Under the pieces are notes generated by a model. The model was not told where the DNA came from. It ran no database searches and saw only the letters and a program-made list of their open reading frames with translations. From Brevibacillus choshinensis (GTDB taxonomy: Bacteria; Bacillota; Bacilli; Brevibacillales; Brevibacillaceae), in the NCBI RefSeq assembly GCF_001420695.1, contig NZ_LJJB01000007.1:1065890-1129889 (forward strand): DNA of 64,000 nt, in the 5' to 3' direction. Shown here piece after piece: positions 53,490 through 61,759 of the stretch. A program made the position numbers and the translations under genes. The first letter of the stretch is position 1. Each line of letters opens with the position of its first letter.

Positions 53490-53584
53490 GACCGCACTCC
53501 TCTGGAATCGCGGTCGGGGGGTACATATGATTCGTTCTTTGAATATTCGTATTCGCTAAAAAAACGTGGGAGAGCCCACACGTT
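53490..53584 (+). other. Intercistronic hairpins between bcd and lpdV
   Basis: GACCGC/GCGGTC (53490-53515) and AACGTG/CACGTT (53563-53584) form two stem-loops in the 168-base gap. Neither has a good T tail, so they may be processing or stability elements rather than terminators. In B. subtilis the buk gene sits at this place. Confidence 0.45.
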
Positions 53585-53632
53585 CATAGAGGGACCTGCA
53601 GCGGCTTTTTTAATGAAAGGAGAGATCCGATT

Positions 53633-55054
53633 ATGTCTCAAGAGTTTGATCTGGTCGTTTTGGGCGGAGGCACTGGAGGGTACGTAGCAGCGATACGCGG
53701 CTCCCAGCTCGGAATGAAAGTAGCGATCGTCGAAAAAGAAAAGCTCGGCGGTACCTGCTTGCATCGTGGCTGTATTCCTTCCAAAGCACTTTTGCGCAGC
53801 GCCGAGGTATTTGCCACACTCAAGGAAAGTGACAAGTACGGAGTGTTTGCTGGCGAGGTTGGCTACGATTTTGCCAAGATCCAGGAGCGCAAGGAAGGAA
53901 TCATCGAGCAACTGCACAAAGGAATTCAGTACTTGATGAAAAAAGGTAGCATCACGATTTTTGAAGGCTTTGGCCGAGTGATGGGTCCGTCCATCTTTTC
54001 GCCGCAAGCAGGCGCTGTTCGCATTGAGAAAAAAAACGGAGATCAGGAGATGATCGTTCCTCGCTTTCTTTTGCTTGCAACGGGATCCCGCCCGCGCACG
54101 TTACCAGGGCTGGTCATCGATGGTTCATATGTTGTGACTAGTGACGAAGCGCTGCAATGGGAGCAGCTGCCAGAGTCCGTCGTCATCGTAGGTGGTGGCG
54201 TGATTGGCATTGAGTGGGCCTCTATGCTGAACGATTTTGGTGTGGAAGTCACGGTAGTTGAGTACGCGGATCGCATCTTGCCGATGGAAGATGAAGAAGT
54301 GAGCAAAGAGATGGCACGTCTTTTGAAAAAGAGAAAAGTCAACATCGTCACGTCTGCCAAAGTATTGCCCGAATCTCTGGAAAAAGGAGAAGGGCGTGTC
54401 ATGATTCAGGCAGAGACGGCTGGCGGCGTGCAATCCTTTGAGGCACAAAAAGTACTCGTTTCCGTTGGACGACAAGCAAACGTAGAAAACCTTGGATTGG
54501 AAGCTACAGAAATCAAGGTCGAGCGTGGTGTAGTGGTCGTCAATGAACACTTTCAGACAGCGGAGTCTCACATCTACGCCATCGGAGATGTCATCGGCGG
54601 GCTGCAGCTCGCGCACGTGGCATCCCATGAAGGAATTTTGGCGGTGGAGCACATGGCGGGCGGGCATCCTCATCCCATGGACTACACGAAAGTTCCAAAA
54701 TGCACCTATAGTCGCCCAGAAGTGGCTAACGTCGGCTTGACGGAAAAAGAAGCGAAGGATCAAGGCTTTGAAGTGAAGGTAGGTAAGTTCAGCTTCAAAC
54801 CGCTGGGCAAAGCATTGATTCACGGTGAAAACGACGGCTTTGTCAAAGTTGTCGTAGATGCCAAGACAAATGACTTGCTCGGCGTTCACATGATTGGACC
54901 GCACGTGACAGACATGATTTCAGAAGCAGGTCTCGCACGTGTGCTGGATGCGACTCCATGGGAGATCGGAACGACGATCCATCCACACCCGACGCTGTCA
55001 GAAGCACTGATGGAAGCAGCTCTGGCGGTCGATGGAAAAGCGATTCACAATTAG
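53633..55054 (+). CDS. lpdV: Dihydrolipoyl dehydrogenase of the branched-chain keto-acid complex
   Basis: FAD-dependent E3 that reoxidises the lipoyl arm of BkdB. In 473 aa: FAD site VVLGGGTGGYVAAIRG, redox disulfide GGTCLHRGCIPSKALL, NAD site VVIVGGGVIGIEWA, IGDVIGGLQLAHVA, and HPHPTLSEAL with the active His. GAAAGGAGAG precedes the ATG. bkdAA follows 18 bases on. Confidence 0.95.
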   Translation: MSQEFDLVVLGGGTGGYVAAIRGSQLGMKVAIVEKEKLGGTCLHRGCIPSKALLRSAEVFATLKESDKYGVFAGEVGYDFAKIQERKEGIIEQLHKGIQYLMKKGSITIFEGFGRVMGPSIFSPQAGAVRIEKKNGDQEMIVPRFLLLATGSRPRTLPGLVIDGSYVVTSDEALQWEQLPESVVIVGGGVIGIEWASMLNDFGVEVTVVEYADRILPMEDEEVSKEMARLLKKRKVNIVTSAKVLPESLEKGEGRVMIQAETAGGVQSFEAQKVLVSVGRQANVENLGLEATEIKVERGVVVVNEHFQTAESHIYAIGDVIGGLQLAHVASHEGILAVEHMAGGHPHPMDYTKVPKCTYSRPEVANVGLTEKEAKDQGFEVKVGKFSFKPLGKALIHGENDGFVKVVVDAKTNDLLGVHMIGPHVTDMISEAGLARVLDATPWEIGTTIHPHPTLSEALMEAALAVDGKAIHN

Positions 55055-55072
55055 CGAGGAGGGTAACCGACG

Positions 55073-56065
55073 ATGACAACCAAGCGGCATGAACAAGTAG
55101 GTTTGACGGACGCGCAAGTACTTGACATGTACTATTACATGCTGTTGGCCCGTAAAATTGACGAGCGCCAATGGCTGTTGAATCGGGCGGGTAAGGTACC
55201 GTTCGTTATTTCTTGCCAAGGGCAGGAGGCAGCTCAAGTCGGAGCGGCTTTTGCCATGGAAACAGGTAGAGATTACTTGTGCCCGTACTATCGTGACCTC
55301 GGATTGGTGCTCGTATTCGGACAGACAGCTCGTGATTGCATGCTGTCCGCATTTGCAAAAGCAGAAGATCCAAACAGTGGCGGGCGGCAAATGCCCGGTC
55401 ACTTTGGTGGAAAAAAATATAACATTTTGACTGGCTCCAGCCCGGTGACGACTCAGGTTCCTCACGCAGTGGGCATGGCTTTGGCAGGAAGAATGCAGCA
55501 GAAGGATTTTGTGGTCTACACTTCTTTTGGTGAAGGCTCCAGCAACCAAGGTGACTTCCACGAAGGTGCCAACTTCGCAGGTGTACACAAGCTGCCGGTC
55601 ATCTTCTTCTGTGAAAACAACAAATACGCGATTTCCGTTCCACTGAAAAAGCAGCTGGCTTGTGAGAGTGTAGCAGACCGTGCGATTGGATATGGTTTCC
55701 CAGGAGTCAGTGTGGATGGAAACGATCCGATCGAAGTATACCGTGTCACCAAGGAAGCAGTGGAACGTGCGCGGAGCGGCGCAGGTCCTACCTTGATCGA
55801 AGCGGTGATGTACCGTCTGGTTCCACACTCCAGTGACGATGACGACCGTGTCTATCGGACACGTGAAGAAGTAGAAGAAGCCAAGAAAAAAGATCCGTTG
55901 ATCGTTTTTGCGGCGTATTTGCGAGAAATTGGCTTGCTGGATGAAAACACGGAACAAGACATGCTGGCTCGTGTGCAGCTGGAAGTGGATGAGGCGACCG
56001 AATATGCAGAAAACGCACCATATCCGACACCAGAATCCACAATGACACACGTATACGGGGAATAA
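55073..56065 (+). CDS. bkdAA: Branched-chain keto-acid dehydrogenase E1 alpha
   Basis: Thiamine-diphosphate E1 alpha subunit. In 330 aa: GGRQMPGHFGGKK, GSSPVTTQVPHAVGMALAG, the thiamine motif FGEGSSNQGDFHEGANFAG and NNKYAISVP, then the regulatory-loop region VPHSSDDDDRVYR. GAGGAGGG precedes the ATG. Paired with bkdAB. Confidence 0.95.
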   Translation: MTTKRHEQVGLTDAQVLDMYYYMLLARKIDERQWLLNRAGKVPFVISCQGQEAAQVGAAFAMETGRDYLCPYYRDLGLVLVFGQTARDCMLSAFAKAEDPNSGGRQMPGHFGGKKYNILTGSSPVTTQVPHAVGMALAGRMQQKDFVVYTSFGEGSSNQGDFHEGANFAGVHKLPVIFFCENNKYAISVPLKKQLACESVADRAIGYGFPGVSVDGNDPIEVYRVTKEAVERARSGAGPTLIEAVMYRLVPHSSDDDDRVYRTREEVEEAKKKDPLIVFAAYLREIGLLDENTEQDMLARVQLEVDEATEYAENAPYPTPESTMTHVYGE

Positions 56066-56079
56066 GGAGGGGAATCCAG

Positions 56080-57063
56080 ATGGCGGTCATTTCGTTTATT
56101 GATGCGATTACGATGGCGATGCGTGAAGAGATGCGTCGTGATCCCAATGTATTTGTCCTCGGGGAAGACGTCGGCGTACGTGGCGGTGTTTTCCGTGCCA
56201 CCGTGGGTTTGATTGAAGAGTTTGGCGAGGAACGCGTGATTGATACACCACTGGCTGAATCAGCGATCGTCGGTGTAGGGATTGGGGCAGCAGCTTATGG
56301 CATGCGTCCGATCGCAGAGATCCAGTTTGCTGACTTTATCATGCCGGCAGTCAACCAGATCGTCAGTGAAGCTGCGAAAATGCGTTACCGTTCCAATAAC
56401 GACTGGAATTGCCCGATCACCATTCGTGCGCCATTCGGGGGTGGAGTGCACGGTGCACTCTATCACTCACAGTCGGTAGAAGCGATGTTTACCAACATAC
56501 CAGGTCTGAAGGTTGTGGCACCATCCACACCGTATGACGCAAAAGGCTTGCTCAAAGCAGCGATTCGTGACGAAGATCCCGTACTGTTCTTCGAGCACAA
56601 ACGTTGCTATCGCTTGATCAAAGGAGAAGTTCCTGATCATGATTACGTCCTGCCGATCGGAAAGGCAGACGTAAAGCGCGAAGGAACAGATATCACTGTG
56701 ATTTCGTACGGATTGGCCTTGCATTTCTGCCTTCAAGCGGCTGAAAAGCTGGCGCAAGAGGGTATCAGTGCGCATGTGCTTGATCTTCGCACCTTGTATC
56801 CACTAGACAAAGAGGCAATTGCAGAAGCGGCGTCCAAAACAGGGAAAGTTCTGATTGTGCATGAAGACAACAAGGAAGGCGGCGTCGGCGGAGAAGTAGC
56901 AGCTGTTATCGCTGAGCAATGCTTGTTCGATCTCGATGCGCCGATCAAACGTCTGTGTGGTCCTGATGTACCGGCTATGCCGTACAGCCCGCCGATGGAA
57001 AAATTCTTTATGCTGAACCCGGATAAGGTATTGGAAGCAATGCGGGAACTGGCCAACTTTTAA
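56080..57063 (+). CDS. bkdAB: Branched-chain keto-acid dehydrogenase E1 beta
   Basis: Transketolase-like E1 beta subunit of 327 aa that completes the thiamine site. Seen: FVLGEDVGVRGGVFRATVGL, DTPLAESAIVGVGIGAAAYG, IQFADFIMPAVNQIVSEAAK and the C-terminal HEDNKEGGVGGEVAAVI. GGAGGGG precedes the ATG, 14 bases after bkdAA. Confidence 0.95.
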   Translation: MAVISFIDAITMAMREEMRRDPNVFVLGEDVGVRGGVFRATVGLIEEFGEERVIDTPLAESAIVGVGIGAAAYGMRPIAEIQFADFIMPAVNQIVSEAAKMRYRSNNDWNCPITIRAPFGGGVHGALYHSQSVEAMFTNIPGLKVVAPSTPYDAKGLLKAAIRDEDPVLFFEHKRCYRLIKGEVPDHDYVLPIGKADVKREGTDITVISYGLALHFCLQAAEKLAQEGISAHVLDLRTLYPLDKEAIAEAASKTGKVLIVHEDNKEGGVGGEVAAVIAEQCLFDLDAPIKRLCGPDVPAMPYSPPMEKFFMLNPDKVLEAMRELANF

Positions 57064-57083
57064 GGCGAGGAGGACCAACGATC

Positions 57084-58421
57084 ATGGCAACGAAAGTACT
57101 TATGCCCCAGCTCGGAGAGAGCGTGACCGAGGGCACCATTAGCAAATGGCTTGTCAATGTGGGAGACACCGTAAAGAAGTACGATTCGCTGGCTGAAGTA
57201 ACGACCGATAAGGTCAACGCCGAAGTACCATCCACCGTGTCCGGTCGTGTCACGGAAATCGTGGTACAGGAAGGCGAAACAGTCGCGATAGGCACGTTGA
57301 TTCTTTATATAGAAGAAAGTGGTGCAGCTGGGGAAGCTCAGGCATCTCCAGCCGCTCCAGTGGTTGCTGCTGCTTCCACAGAGCAACCTGCGCCCGTTCA
57401 AAAACAGGCCGCTTCCCCGGTGGTGGCAGCAAAGGCTGTAGAGAGCGGTACGAAACAGCGTTATTCTCCAGCAGTAGTCGTGCTGTCCCAAGAGCATGGG
57501 ATTGACCTCGCTCGCGTAGTAGGGACTGGCGCAGGTGGACGCGTAACGAGAAAAGATGTGCAAGCGATTATTGATGCAGGCGGCCAAAAACCTGTAGAGA
57601 CTGCACAGGCGGATCAACCTGTAGTAGATCAGCAAGCAGCCGCTACTGTACCTGCTACGACTGCACCTGTCAGTGGCACACCTGCGCCAACGCCTGCAGC
57701 TCCAGTGGATATTCCAGTAGCTACTGGCGATGAGATCATCCCGGTTACGCCGATTCGTCGCACGATCGCCAACCGTATGGTGCAAAGTAAGCACGAGGCA
57801 CCTCACGCATGGACGATGGTCGAAGTCGATGTGACTAATCTCGTGAATTTCCGCAATCAGGCGAAAGGTGACTTTGCTCGCAAAGAAGGTCTCAATCTCA
57901 CGTTCCTGCCGTTCTTCATCAAGGCAGTCGTAGAATCGCTCAAAGAATACCCGATGATCAATGCCACTTGGGCAGGCGACAAGATCATCGTCAAGAAAAA
58001 TATCAACATCTCGATCGCAGTAGCGACTGAAGATGCCTTGTACGTACCAGTGATCAAGGATGCCGATCAAAAATCGATCCTGGGTATCGCCAAGTCGGTA
58101 GATGATCTGGCAGCGCGCACTCGTGCGGGTAAGCTGACGATGGATGACATGACAGGAGGAACCTTTACCGTCAACAATACAGGGTCTTTCGGTTCCATTC
58201 AGTCTCAACCAATCATCAACTCACCACAGGCTGCCATCCTGAGTGTTGAGTCCATCGTAAAACGTCCAGTCGTCATCAACGACATGATTGCCATTCGTTC
58301 TATGGTCAATCTGTGCATGTCGTTGGATCATCGTGTTCTTGATGGATTGATCTGCGGGCGCTTCCTGCAAAGCGTCAAGCAAAAGCTCGAGAATATCGGA
58401 CCGGATACCAAACTGTATTAA
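57084..58421 (+). CDS. bkdB: Branched-chain keto-acid dehydrogenase E2 (dihydrolipoyl acyltransferase)
   Basis: Core acyltransferase that yields branched acyl-CoA for iso/anteiso fatty acids. In 445 aa: lipoyl domain with EVTTDKVNAEVPS (lipoyl-Lys), an Ala/Pro-rich linker, a peripheral-subunit-binding domain (YSPAVVVLSQEHGIDLARVV), a second linker, and the catalytic domain ending with SLDHRVLDGLICGRF. GCGAGGAGG precedes the ATG. Last gene of the operon. Confidence 0.95.
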   Translation: MATKVLMPQLGESVTEGTISKWLVNVGDTVKKYDSLAEVTTDKVNAEVPSTVSGRVTEIVVQEGETVAIGTLILYIEESGAAGEAQASPAAPVVAAASTEQPAPVQKQAASPVVAAKAVESGTKQRYSPAVVVLSQEHGIDLARVVGTGAGGRVTRKDVQAIIDAGGQKPVETAQADQPVVDQQAAATVPATTAPVSGTPAPTPAAPVDIPVATGDEIIPVTPIRRTIANRMVQSKHEAPHAWTMVEVDVTNLVNFRNQAKGDFARKEGLNLTFLPFFIKAVVESLKEYPMINATWAGDKIIVKKNINISIAVATEDALYVPVIKDADQKSILGIAKSVDDLAARTRAGKLTMDDMTGGTFTVNNTGSFGSIQSQPIINSPQAAILSVESIVKRPVVINDMIAIRSMVNLCMSLDHRVLDGLICGRFLQSVKQKLENIGPDTKLY

Positions 58422-58427
58422 AGCGCA

Positions 58428-58456
58428 AACCAGACGCTCTCACAGGTCTGGTTTTT
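58428..58456 (+). terminator. Terminator of the bkd operon
   Basis: AACCAGA (58428-58434) pairs with TCTGGTT (58447-58453), followed by T. The 215 bases after it hold an A/T-rich stretch with a weak -10-like TAAACT at 58609, and nothing else was seen. Confidence 0.85.
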
Positions 58457-58671
58457 CTGCGCCTATTTTGCAAATATGACAGTCAAAAATAATTTATTTA
58501 TAGGCAGCAACAGATGTAACTTTTCGGCGAATTGTTGCGTCTTAGCAAATGTAAGCAAGGAGTCTATCATTTTCCTTAGAATAGATTTCCTACGTTATTC
58601 ATTTATGGTAAACTGATAGCGATCTGCTAGAGACACATTTCCTGATTTTAGGCAAATATGGGAGGAAAAAC

Positions 58672-60831
58672 ATGGAGAAGAGTAAAAAAGCACTGCCGAT
58701 TGTGCTCGCATCTGCACTGGCAGCTACCCCTTTGGTTGCAGTGCCACAGAAGGCACATGCTTTGACAGGTGTGACCGTAACTGCTGATGACAATACGGCT
58801 GGGGAAGATAGTGAGTATGAGATTGAATTTACCACTGAAGAGCCGATTGATTCTGGAGATACCATTTATGTCAAATTTGATAAAGAATTCGATGTAGACA
58901 AAAATATCGACGAAGACGCCATTGATGCGGATTTCGACATCAAGAGTGTAAAAGTAAGTGGGAACGTGATTGAAATTAAAGTCGATGAGGATATCGACGA
59001 CGAGGAAGACGTGTCTTTTACCATCACGGATGGCATTACGAATCCAGATGATGAAGATACATACGAAGTATCAGTAAAAACAACGAATGAAAGCTATGAA
59101 CCAGACGACGTCAAAATCAAAGAAGACGGCAAAAAAAGCAACAGCAGCTCTAAAGATGACTTCAACGTTGACTTGAGCAGCGAAAAAGCTGGTGAAAAAG
59201 TTTCCATCGAACTGGGAGACTTCGATCTCGATGGTAAAGATGAGCTGCAAACAGGCGAAACCATCACCGTCATTTTCCCGGATGAAGATATGCTACCGAA
59301 AAGCATCGACAAGGAAGATGTGAAAGTCAACGGTAAGGTTGCTAAGTCTGTGTCAGTTGACGGTGATGAAGTACTCATCAAAGTTCCAAGTGGAGCAGAC
59401 GGCAATGACTACATCAATCTGGAGTTCCTAAAAGGAGCGGGTATCAGCAACCCAGATACCGCTGACGATTACACTTTCGAAGTGAAATATGACGGAACTA
59501 CATACGAGTCGGAATCGTTCGAAATCACCAAATCCGGATCCAGCTCAAGCTCAAGCACAGTTTCCGGTGATTATACGGTAAACCTGTCGGATCCAGCAGC
59601 AGGTGCTCGCTCCAGCTACACGTTTGAGACCGATTTTGGAAAAGACCTGAAGGCTGATTCCGATCTGGTCATCGAGTTCCCATCCTCTGACATGGTGCCT
59701 ATGATTTTGAGCACATCTGATTTCACCGTCAATGGCAAAACACCGAAAAAAGTGGGAGCAGTGGGCAACAAAGTGTACATCACGACTCCGAGCAATTTCA
59801 GTGCGGATAGCAGCGTAAAAGTTGTCGTGGCCTATACAGCGTGGATTACCAACCCGAAAACAGCTGGTTCTTATAATTTGAAAGCGACCGTAGCAAACAA
59901 AACGATCACTTCCAAGTCGTTCTCGATCGGTGGGTCAACTGTAAATCCGACCACGCCAACAACGCCGACATCACCAACGACTCCTACACCAACTCCAGGA
60001 GTGAACAATAGCACGGCTACGATTACATTGACGAACACAGCGCTCAACCAAGCAACAGGTGTGAATGTAGCGATCAAAGGTCTGGGTGTAGGACTCGCGA
60101 AGCAACGTGACTTTATCGAGTTGGTGTTCCCAGCTGGCTACCGTGTACCAGCTTACATCGCACCAGCCAACATCAGCGTCAATGGTGTTGCTGCGAACTA
60201 CGTAGCGGTTCGTGGTCAAAACGTTCTAGTGTATCCAGGGCAAGATATCCCGGCAGCTAGTGCAGCCAACGTGGCGATCAATGCGGCAGCGAACATCGTA
60301 AACCCTGGTGTGAAAAACGCATACAGCATCAGCGTGTTTACTTCGGAAGAAAAAGGGCTGCAGTTTGCTCGTGCGGTAGGCGTAGGAATGCCAGCGCCAA
60401 CCACACCTACCAAACCTACTACACCAACTGCACCATCTACGCAGCCAGCTGCGAATGTACCTACCAACGCAGCACTGTTTAAAGTAAATGCAAAGACATT
60501 TACTCTGCACGGTAAAAACTATCCGCTTCAGGTAGCTCCTTACATGGCTGGTGGTAATACAACGATGGTTCCTGCTCAATTCTTCAAAGAAGCATTGGCA
60601 TTGACCACGCAATGGAACAACCAATCCGTTGCGATCATCAGTGGTACCAAAGTATTGAAATTCACAGTTGGTTCCAACAAAGCGCGTGTAGGCAACCAGG
60701 AAGTTACGCTTCCATCGCCAGTCGTTCTGAAAGATGGCATGCCAATGATTCCGGTTCGCTTCGTAACAGATAACCTCGGCTATAAAGTCGGCTGGGATGC
60801 AAAAACGTCTAGCGTATACGTATATCGTTAA
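58672..60831 (+). CDS. Secreted four-repeat protein with copper-amine-oxidase-N-like domain
   Basis: A 719-aa exported protein. A signal peptide covers about residues 1-30 (cleavage near KAHA). Four beta-sandwich repeats of about 110-130 residues follow (about 32-148, 157-285, 295-425, 445-575). Each has an xxNPxxxxxYxxxV step (ITNPDDEDTYEV, ISNPDTADDYTF, ITNPKTAGSYNL, IVNPGVKNAYSI) and a V-N-G step (VNGKVAKSV, VNGKTPKKV, VNGVAANYV). The first two are extremely Asp/Glu-rich; the later two are not. Pro/Thr linkers separate repeats, and the last about 115 residues are a copper-amine-oxidase-N domain (MVPAQFFKEAL, PMIPVRFVTDNLGY). A surface role is likely; calcium binding by the acidic repeats is inference. 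GGGAGG precedes the ATG. Confidence 0.85.
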   Translation: MEKSKKALPIVLASALAATPLVAVPQKAHALTGVTVTADDNTAGEDSEYEIEFTTEEPIDSGDTIYVKFDKEFDVDKNIDEDAIDADFDIKSVKVSGNVIEIKVDEDIDDEEDVSFTITDGITNPDDEDTYEVSVKTTNESYEPDDVKIKEDGKKSNSSSKDDFNVDLSSEKAGEKVSIELGDFDLDGKDELQTGETITVIFPDEDMLPKSIDKEDVKVNGKVAKSVSVDGDEVLIKVPSGADGNDYINLEFLKGAGISNPDTADDYTFEVKYDGTTYESESFEITKSGSSSSSSTVSGDYTVNLSDPAAGARSSYTFETDFGKDLKADSDLVIEFPSSDMVPMILSTSDFTVNGKTPKKVGAVGNKVYITTPSNFSADSSVKVVVAYTAWITNPKTAGSYNLKATVANKTITSKSFSIGGSTVNPTTPTTPTSPTTPTPTPGVNNSTATITLTNTALNQATGVNVAIKGLGVGLAKQRDFIELVFPAGYRVPAYIAPANISVNGVAANYVAVRGQNVLVYPGQDIPAASAANVAINAAANIVNPGVKNAYSISVFTSEEKGLQFARAVGVGMPAPTTPTKPTTPTAPSTQPAANVPTNAALFKVNAKTFTLHGKNYPLQVAPYMAGGNTTMVPAQFFKEALALTTQWNNQSVAIISGTKVLKFTVGSNKARVGNQEVTLPSPVVLKDGMPMIPVRFVTDNLGYKVGWDAKTSSVYVYR

Positions 60832-60836
60832 AATCA

Positions 60837-60867
60837 AAACCCCCTTCCGTTACGGTAAGGGGGTTTG
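60837..60867. terminator. Bidirectional terminator shared with the small minus-strand gene
   Basis: AAACCCCCTT (60837-60846) pairs with AAGGGGGTTT (60857-60866). It ends the repeat-protein gene and, on the other strand, the 27-codon gene. Confidence 0.9.
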
Positions 60868-60889
60868 TTAATTTCAAATTGATCGAACC

Positions 60890-60973
60890 CTATAGATAAT
60901 AGAAAAACGTTGGGATAACCAGGGAGAGGACGATAATGCCAATGAGAATTTTGGCCACTAAGGATTGCTTCAT
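60890..60973 (-). CDS. 27-residue hydrophobic small protein
   Basis: A small gene below usual length limits. The ATG at 60973 lies 9 bases after a full AAAGGAGG site. The product starts MKQSLVAKILIGI and continues as a single membrane helix to PTFFYYL: two Lys at the front, then about 18 hydrophobic residues. It is convergent with the repeat-protein gene and shares its terminator, so it is a complete transcription-unit end. Function unknown; single-pass regulators and type I toxins can look like this, but no antisense RNA is evident. Confidence 0.68.
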   Translation of the reverse strand: MKQSLVAKILIGIIVLSLVIPTFFYYL

Positions 60974-61217
60974 CTCGATGATCCTCCTTTCTATAAGTGA
61001 AAATGCTTCGCCAAAGGAAAAGGGCGGCATGGTTGTGAGAGGGTATGCTAAAATTGGTAGAGAGATAACAGGTAGAATATCCACTCTCGTATGAATCATC
61101 TATCTTGATTTTACCTAATCGTACAAGGTGTAGCAACATCGTTGTCCACAGAGGATCCGAAACAGTAGAGCACTAGGCAGTTTTGGATATCTGATTCCAT
61201 AGAAAAGGATGAGTACA

Positions 61218-61646
61218 ATGAAAGCACCGAATAAAATTGCGCACATTGGCATTGCCGTCAAAAGCCTGGATCAAGTCCTTCCGTTCTATACCGAGCAGTT
61301 GGGATTAACCCTTCTGGGTACAGAAGAAGTAGCGAGTGAGCAAGTAAAGGTAGCGTTTTTGGGGATCGGAGAAAGTCGTATCGAACTGTTGGAACCACTT
61401 TCGGAAGCTAGTCCGATCGCTACATTCATAGAAAAAAAGGGTGAAGGAATTCATCATATTGCTCTCGATGTGGACGATGTGGAGGTGCGCCTCACGACAC
61501 TGAAAGAAAAGGGTGTACCATTGATCAATGAGAAACCGAAAGATGGAGCTCACCATGCGCAGATAGGTTTCTTGCATCCAAAAGCAGCCAATGGCGTTTT
61601 ATACGAATTATGCCAATATCCAAAAACAGCAGATCACGAAGAGTGA
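61218..61646 (+). CDS. mce: Methylmalonyl-CoA epimerase
   Basis: Interconverts (R)- and (S)-methylmalonyl-CoA, linking propionyl-CoA from valine, isoleucine and odd-chain acids to succinyl-CoA. A 142-aa VOC protein: KIAHIGIAVKSLDQVLPFY, RIELLEPLSEASPIATFIEK, GEGIHHIALDVDDV and VLYELCQ with the metal and base residues. The ATG at 61218 lies 9 bases after AAAGG. No mutase gene is in the window. B. subtilis YqjC is similar. Confidence 0.9.
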   Translation: MKAPNKIAHIGIAVKSLDQVLPFYTEQLGLTLLGTEEVASEQVKVAFLGIGESRIELLEPLSEASPIATFIEKKGEGIHHIALDVDDVEVRLTTLKEKGVPLINEKPKDGAHHAQIGFLHPKAANGVLYELCQYPKTADHEE

Positions 61647-61759
61647 ACTTACAGACGAGTATGTTTGTGACCTTTTCATGGTAGAAAAAAATTTTTTGCG
61701 GTATACTGGAACTTGTGAATATGTACCAAAATCGGGCTTTGATTTGGGAGGTTACGTGG

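Noticed and set aside
53527-53559. Ten-codon frame behind GGGGGG between bcd and lpdV
   Set aside because: Too short to judge, and the purine run belongs to a hairpin flank. It is mentioned only as part of the gap.
54998-56050. 350-codon minus-strand frame opposite bkdAA
   Set aside because: Antisense shadow of bkdAA with no recognisable domain or ribosome site.
57060-58208. 382-codon minus-strand frame opposite bkdB
   Set aside because: Antisense shadow of the E2 gene; composition is dominated by Arg, His and Cys.
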